Source: Bdellovibrionales bacterium (GTDB lineage Bacteria; Bdellovibrionota; Bdellovibrionia; Bdellovibrionales; UBA1609). From it: a stretch of DNA of 6,173 nt. The notes under the pieces are model-generated. The model was not told the origin of the DNA and searched no databases. It worked only from the letters and a program-made list of their open reading frames with translations. Within the stretch, counting starts at the first letter, position 1, and every line of letters starts with the position of its first letter. The DNA lies in contig JAGRAB010000075.1 in NCBI GenBank assembly GCA_020435085.1, positions 1 through 6,173 on the forward strand. The letters run 5' to 3'. The position numbers were made by a program, and so were the translations under genes. This document shows, one piece after another, positions 5,467 to 6,173 of this stretch.

Positions 5467-6173
5467 CTAAAGGTCGAGACTTGTCTTAGGAACTTGTAAA
5501 GATTTGTGTGGTTTTTTTTGTGACCCGCTAACCAGGCGCATCAAATCACGGACTTCTTTAATAAATATAAATGTGACAGGCTGGTTTTTCCATTCGTCGC
5601 TCATATGCTTGCGGTTGGACTCAGGGAGAACGATTCGTTGAAAACCTAATTTGACAGCCTCTTTCACCCGCTCAATAGCAAAGTTAGCAGCGCGAACCTC
5701 GCCAGTGAGCCCAATCTCGCCAAAGAAGCAAGTGGCTCCAGATAAAGAGCTTCCAGAGGCTGATGACAATATGGCGGCAGCGGCAGCAAGGTCTGCTGCT
5801 GGCTCAGTGACTCGAAGCCCTCCAACGACATTGATAAAAACATCTGCATGACTCGAGTCAATTTTTAAAAATTTATCTAAAACAGCAAGAATCATATGAA
5901 CACGATTATGATCAAATCCAAGGGCTGTTCGCCTTGGCATAGCGGTTGGTGAACTTGCTGTAAGAGCTTGAATTTCACAAAGAAGTGGGCGAGTGCCTTC
6001 CATGGCAGCAAAAATTGAGCTACCAATAGCCTCTAAATTTCGATCTTCTAAGAAGAATTCTGATGGGTTTTGAACTTCTGAAAGGCCAGAGTTTTGCATT
6101 TGAAAAACTCCGAGCTCATTAGTGGCACCAAAGCGATTTTTTATAGCTCGAAGAAGGCGAAATTGATGGTGAG
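5467..6173 (-). CDS. radA: DNA repair protein RadA, C-terminal half (runs off window)
   Basis: RadA is a RecA-like ATPase that helps RecA-driven recombination by promoting branch migration. The visible 235 or so residues are the C-terminal half; the zinc finger and Walker A motif lie beyond base 6173. The RadA-specific KNRFG motif is read from 6141 down to 6127, followed by ATNELGVFQM, GLSEVQNPSEFFL and the family's conserved APRR-like block here as MPRRTALGFDHNRVHMILAV. The Lon-like domain follows, with GGLRVTEPAADLAAAAAIL, where Lon protease has its Ser-containing PKDGPSAG motif, so no protease activity is expected. Then come FGEIGLTGEVRAA, ERVKEAVKLGF and IVLPESN. A basic tail of about 20 residues (SQKKPHKSLQVPKTSLDL) closes the protein. 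An internal ATG at 6097-6099 is not the start, because the motif-bearing frame continues upstream to the edge. Confidence 0.97.
   Translation of the reverse strand, partial: HHQFRLLRAIKNRFGATNELGVFQMQNSGLSEVQNPSEFFLEDRNLEAIGSSIFAAMEGTRPLLCEIQALTASSPTAMPRRTALGFDHNRVHMILAVLDKFLKIDSSHADVFINVVGGLRVTEPAADLAAAAAILSSASGSSLSGATCFFGEIGLTGEVRAANFAIERVKEAVKLGFQRIVLPESNRKHMSDEWKNQPVTFIFIKEVRDLMRLVSGSQKKPHKSLQVPKTSLDL

Noticed and set aside
5651..5861. Ala- and Leu-rich open frames on both strands across radA
   Set aside because: They are shadows of the GC-richer Lon-like segment of radA, with low-complexity translations and no ribosome-binding sites.

Overview
The window is a compact, AT-rich bacterial chromosome segment with eight protein-coding genes. 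I see no mobile element, no CRISPR array and no tRNA or rRNA. The mix of genes (RadA, glycerol kinase, a TlpA-type thioredoxin, a Flp-type prepilin, a receiver+TPR protein and a possible PilZ-like partner) suggests a Gram-negative of the Bdellovibrionota or a related former deltaproteobacterial lineage. That is an inference from gene style and composition; no marker here proves it.

Layout, left to right. An untranslated stretch (1-166) leads into a small unrecognised cytosolic protein (182-604, +). Its end overlaps the end of a membrane-anchored TlpA-like thiol-disulfide oxidoreductase (558-1172, -). The TlpA-like gene overlaps by 10 bp, start to start, a short Flp-type prepilin (1163-1402, +) that begins at TTG behind a strong Shine-Dalgarno. 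The prepilin ends in the same TTAA as a PlsC-type acyltransferase (1399-2169, -). A 38-bp divergent gap separates that gene from glpK (2208-3704, +). glpK ends in a second shared TTAA with a receiver-like/TPR protein (3701-4996, -). That protein is preceded and overlapped by a small possible PilZ-like protein (4989-5393, -), and upstream of that lies the C-terminal half of radA (5467 to the window edge, -).

How the genes fit together. The first six genes alternate strand, so most are single-gene units, and all three tail-to-tail junctions overlap. Transcription stop signals therefore have to sit inside coding DNA. A 9-bp perfect hairpin lies within the last codons of glpK and is followed by a T run, and an 18-bp perfect palindrome lies just past the first gene, inside the TlpA-like gene. 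GlpK makes sn-glycerol-3-phosphate and the divergent acyltransferase belongs to a superfamily that acylates glycerolipids, so the two may be linked metabolically. The small protein and the receiver-TPR protein overlap by 8 bp and form a likely two-gene signalling unit with its own promoter. The receiver has Glu in place of the phospho-accepting Asp and has lost the acidic pair, so it probably works without phosphorylation. That module and the solitary prepilin are the least ordinary content of the window.
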